This document shows positions 22,039 to 23,523 of a stretch of DNA of 23,523 bases, in pieces; positions within the stretch are counted from its first letter, which is position 1; every line of letters starts with the position of its first letter. A program made the position numbers and the translations under genes. Below the pieces are notes generated by a model. That model was not told where the DNA came from. It saw only the letters and a list, made by a program, of their open reading frames with translations, and did no database searches. The DNA is from Bacteroidales bacterium (GTDB lineage: Bacteria; Bacteroidota; Bacteroidia; Bacteroidales; P3), in contig SFPR01000033.1 in assembly GCA_004551865.1 (NCBI GenBank), forward strand, positions 1-23,523, in the 5' to 3' direction.

Positions 22039-22242
22039 ATGAAGAAAAGGAATTTTGCATCATTGATTTCAAGCATTGCTGTTGTGTGTTACCTTGTGCT
22101 TTTTGCAGACGGGCTTTTTGCACAAGAAATGTACCCCGAGGACAGCATAGAGTTTGAATTGAGTAGTTTGAGGTTGGAAATTGAGGATTTGAACTCTCAA
22201 ATCGAAACTCTCAAAACCAATCTCGCCCAACTCAGCCGCTAA
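22039..22242 (+). CDS. Small secreted coiled-coil protein, probably truncated at a junction
   Basis: A 67-aa ORF with an N-terminal signal peptide (KKR, hydrophobic core about 9-24, likely cleavage after LFA before QEMYPED). An acidic helix follows with Leu/Ile at heptad positions (LRLEIEDLNSQIETLK). It has a Bacteroidota -7 element and is preceded by a palindrome array. The last 14 or so codons (from about 22200) are the reverse complement of the start of prmA, so the original C-terminus was probably lost at the junction and the present stop is accidental. No family is recognised. Confidence 0.5.
   Translation: MKKRNFASLISSIAVVCYLVLFADGLFAQEMYPEDSIEFELSSLRLEIEDLNSQIETLKTNLAQLSR
22186..22203. 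repeat. Inverted repeat at the sequence junction
   Basis: GATTTGA (22186-22192) and TCAAATC (22197-22203) are perfect inverted arms around ACTC. The prmA-like coding sequence stops matching its family exactly at the right edge (22204), so the hairpin marks the breakpoint. Confidence 0.65.
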
Positions 22243-22311
22243 GACATCATTGAGAATCTCCGTCTCGATGGGAGATTGATAGGTGAAGCGAAGTTCGTAA
22301 TAGTTCATCAT
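22204..22311 (-). pseudogene. prmA: Truncated N-terminus of ribosomal protein L11 methyltransferase
   Basis: From ATG 22309-22311 the minus strand encodes 36 residues that fit the start of Bacteroidota PrmA: NYYELRFTYQSPIETE and then NDVLAAELGEIGFESF. PrmA trimethylates ribosomal protein L11 and is normally about 280 aa. After Phe36 the frame leaves the family and runs 44 more codons antisense to the small secreted-protein ORF, with no methyltransferase domain. The 5' end looks intact: a promoter lies at 22419-22449. This is a gene cut by a rearrangement or by an assembly join, with the rest of prmA lying elsewhere. Confidence 0.75.
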
Positions 22312-22436
22312 TCGTTGTTTTTAAATAGAAGCAAAAACGGTGCCAATCAAGCGCAGAATGGCCTCACTTGCTTGAGCCTTCCACCGAGAGGCAGCCCATC
22401 TTCGCTGTGTTATTGGGACAAAGTTAAACAAAAAAA
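22243..22436. other. Start and leader region of truncated prmA
   Basis: Apart from the first codons of the truncated prmA (up to 22311), this stretch holds only its leader of about 100 nt and promoter. A 7-bp inverted repeat (AATCTCC / GGAGATT, about 22255-22277) lies within the prmA codons. I see no other gene. Confidence 0.5.
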
Positions 22437-22449
22437 CTATTTCTCAATG
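22419..22449 (-). promoter_or_regulatory. Promoter of (truncated) prmA
   Basis: The minus strand reads TTG, a spacer of about 18 nt and TAACTTTG (plus 22419-22426), the Bacteroidota form. The TTG lies in the last codons of the TusA-like gene. Transcription would start about 100 nt before the prmA ATG. This shows that the right-hand segment is also Bacteroidota DNA. Confidence 0.6.
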
Positions 22450-22658
22450 AGCACACGATGGGTTTTGCCCTCCACATGTTCCACCGCCAAGACCTTAAAG
22501 CCCTGCTCTGACGCGCTGCGAGGCACATTATTCAACGGTTCGCCTTCACTCAACAACACCTCCAAGGTATCCCCCTTGGCCATCTGTGCCAATTTCAACT
22601 TCGTCCGTACGAAAGTCATCGGGCAATGCTCTTGCGTAATATCCAATTGATACTTCAT
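22437..22658 (-). CDS. TusA-family sulfurtransferase
   Basis: A 73-aa cytosolic sulfur carrier. The family's N-terminal active site is present as ITQEHCPMTFVRTKLKL, with Cys12 as the persulfide-forming residue and the CPxP-like turn written CPMT. The rest follows the two-layer fold (GDTLEVLLSEGEPLNNVPRSA, then VEHVEGKTHRVLIEK). It passes sulfur to or from partner proteins. The DsrE-like gene ends 17 nt upstream, and the two are probably cotranscribed. GC content and codon use are higher than in the left part of the window. Confidence 0.85.
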   Translation of the reverse strand: MKYQLDITQEHCPMTFVRTKLKLAQMAKGDTLEVLLSEGEPLNNVPRSASEQGFKVLAVEHVEGKTHRVLIEK

Positions 22659-22675
22659 GCTGATCGCTTTTATGA

Positions 22676-23182
22676 TTATACAAATAGTGTCTGACCACCC
22701 TCTGAGAGGCGCAAGAAAGTTGCCACACCCAACACATCCTCCACCTCATGCACGAAATCGTCGGCTTGCAAGCCCAACACATGCATCGCCATCTCGCAGG
22801 CATAGAGATGCACCCCCAATGCCTTCGCTGCCTCGACCAACTCCTCTAACGTAGCCACCTGATTCTTCCGCATCAGCCAACGAAACAGACGGGGGCCAAG
22901 GCCAAACAGGTTGAAACGACTGGTAGGCGTACATCGCAAGCCTCCCATCAAAAAACCGAACAGCTTTTGCATCGGGCTCTTGCCCAAAAAGGCACGCCCC
23001 TCTTTGCGCTTGATCGCGTCCAACCCCCAAAAGGTGAAGAAAATGTTTACCTCATAGCCAACGGCAGCCGCTCCCGTAGCTAACGTGAAGACAGCTGTCA
23101 ATTTATCGAAATCGCCACTGAAGGCAATCAGGGAAAGTTTCTTAGGGCCTCCCTTCGCCTGTATCTCACTTAGTGTTTCCAT
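22676..23182 (-). CDS. DsrE/DsrF-family protein (DsrE_2 type)
   Basis: A 168-aa protein of the DsrE fold used in sulfur relay. A strand-rich N-terminal half contains KKLSLIAFSGDFDKLTAVFTLA (one strand and the following helix) and EVNIFFTFWGLDAIKR. The C-terminal half has the conserved cysteine segment HLYACEMAMHVLGL (Cys129). A further Cys84 lies in GGLRCTPTSRF. The middle (about 60-108) is an Arg/Phe-rich extension seen in the larger DsrE_2 members. Some relatives associate with membranes. It sits between the MoeB-like and TusA-like genes, as expected of a sulfur-trafficking set. Confidence 0.8.
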   Translation of the reverse strand: METLSEIQAKGGPKKLSLIAFSGDFDKLTAVFTLATGAAAVGYEVNIFFTFWGLDAIKRKEGRAFLGKSPMQKLFGFLMGGLRCTPTSRFNLFGLGPRLFRWLMRKNQVATLEELVEAAKALGVHLYACEMAMHVLGLQADDFVHEVEDVLGVATFLRLSEGGQTLFV

Positions 23183-23221
23183 ATTTTTCCCTTTCTGTTT
23201 CCTAATCCCTAAAAAAGCCTA

Positions 23222-23523
23222 CTACCTCAACGAGCAACTCACCTGTTCTTCCATCCGTAAAGTCGTGAGGGAAGGATGCTCGCCACAGAGGGGGCAATGA
23301 TGATTATGCGGAATTTGGATCTTATGAAAATCCATCGTCTTAGCATCGAACGTCAGCAGCTGATTGGTCAGTAACTCACCCACACCCGTCAAATATTTCA
23401 AGGTCTCGGCCGCTTGGATAGTCCCCAGCATACCAGCAATCGCCCCTAAGATACCCGCTTGAGAACAGGTAGGCACCTCACCCGGAGGAGGTGGTGCCCC
23501 ATACAAACAACGATAACAGGCCG
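23222..23523 (-). CDS. MoeB/ThiF/HesA-family adenylyltransferase, C-terminal part (runs off window)
   Basis: About 100 residues of the C-terminal part of an E1-like enzyme that adenylates the C-terminus of a ubiquitin-like sulfur carrier. The frame is open to the window end, beginning ACYRCLYGAPPPPGEVPTC. The structural zinc site is visible as CYRC and, near the end, CPLCGE. Between them, GILGAIAGMLGTIQAAETLKYL is the family helix after the crossover loop. The ATP-binding domain lies beyond the window. The gene ends 39 nt before the DsrE-like gene, so they form a likely operon with the TusA-like gene. Confidence 0.88.
   Translation of the reverse strand, partial: ACYRCLYGAPPPPGEVPTCSQAGILGAIAGMLGTIQAAETLKYLTGVGELLTNQLLTFDAKTMDFHKIQIPHNHHCPLCGEHPSLTTLRMEEQVSCSLR

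Noticed and set aside
22025..22042. Five-codon leader ORF whose stop overlaps the ATG of the small secreted ORF
   Set aside because: It is too short to support, with no attenuator structure or amino-acid bias. The ATGA overlap can be chance.
22255..22277. 7-bp inverted repeat as a terminator of the small ORF
   Set aside because: No T-run follows, and it lies within the conserved codons of the truncated prmA on the other strand.

Overview
The window reads as Bacteroidota (Bacteroidales-like) DNA. Many genes are preceded by the phylum's promoter form (TTG, about 19-20 nt, TAnnTTTG), strong Shine-Dalgarno sites are rare, and the gene content (SDR-type threonine dehydrogenase with Kbl, WbqC family, NUDIX/winged-helix regulator, IspG with an insert domain) fits. 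No species is named from sequence alone.

Layout. 1-2240 (minus): threonine-to-glycine pair kbl-tdh, with kbl broken by an apparent 5-bp deletion. 2323-2442: array of short near-palindromes. 2503-3519 (minus): deoxyhypusine-synthase-like protein. 3670-3757 (plus): tRNA-Ser(UGA), with a bidirectional terminator shared with a minus-strand pair (unknown 138-aa protein and WbqC-like protein). 5141-9651 (plus): four-gene operon for a soluble NAD(P)-linked [FeFe] hydrogenase, in the order HndB, HndC, HndD, HndA. 9754-9831: second palindrome array, between convergent genes. 9830-11032 (minus): polysaccharide flippase, divergent from a HAD phosphatase (plus). 11873-12640: NUDIX/winged-helix protein. 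12735-17834: tightly packed run of a LutA-like CCG protein, YhcC-type radical SAM protein, RlmN, IspG and a membrane-anchored NucA-type nuclease. The third palindrome array lies inside the nuclease reading frame. 17906-21831: polytopic membrane protein, RdgB, DUF2148 ferredoxin-like protein and SerS, then the fourth array (21852-21927). 22039 onward: a small secreted coiled-coil ORF that runs into a sequence junction.

At about 22186-22203 the character of the sequence changes. The right side begins with the first 36 codons of prmA on the minus strand, cut off at the junction. It continues into a GC-richer minus-strand sulfur-relay set (MoeB/ThiF-like, DsrE-like, TusA-like). Either a real rearrangement or transfer, or a contig chimera, would explain this.

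The most unusual signal is the set of AAAACG-S-CGTTTT near-palindromes (S = C or G). They occur in four clusters of 4-6 copies with centre-to-centre spacing of exactly 21 or 22 bp (about two helical turns) and unrelated spacers. Three clusters lie at gene 3' ends. One is in frame inside a coding sequence, where each 21-bp unit encodes a seven-residue repeat.
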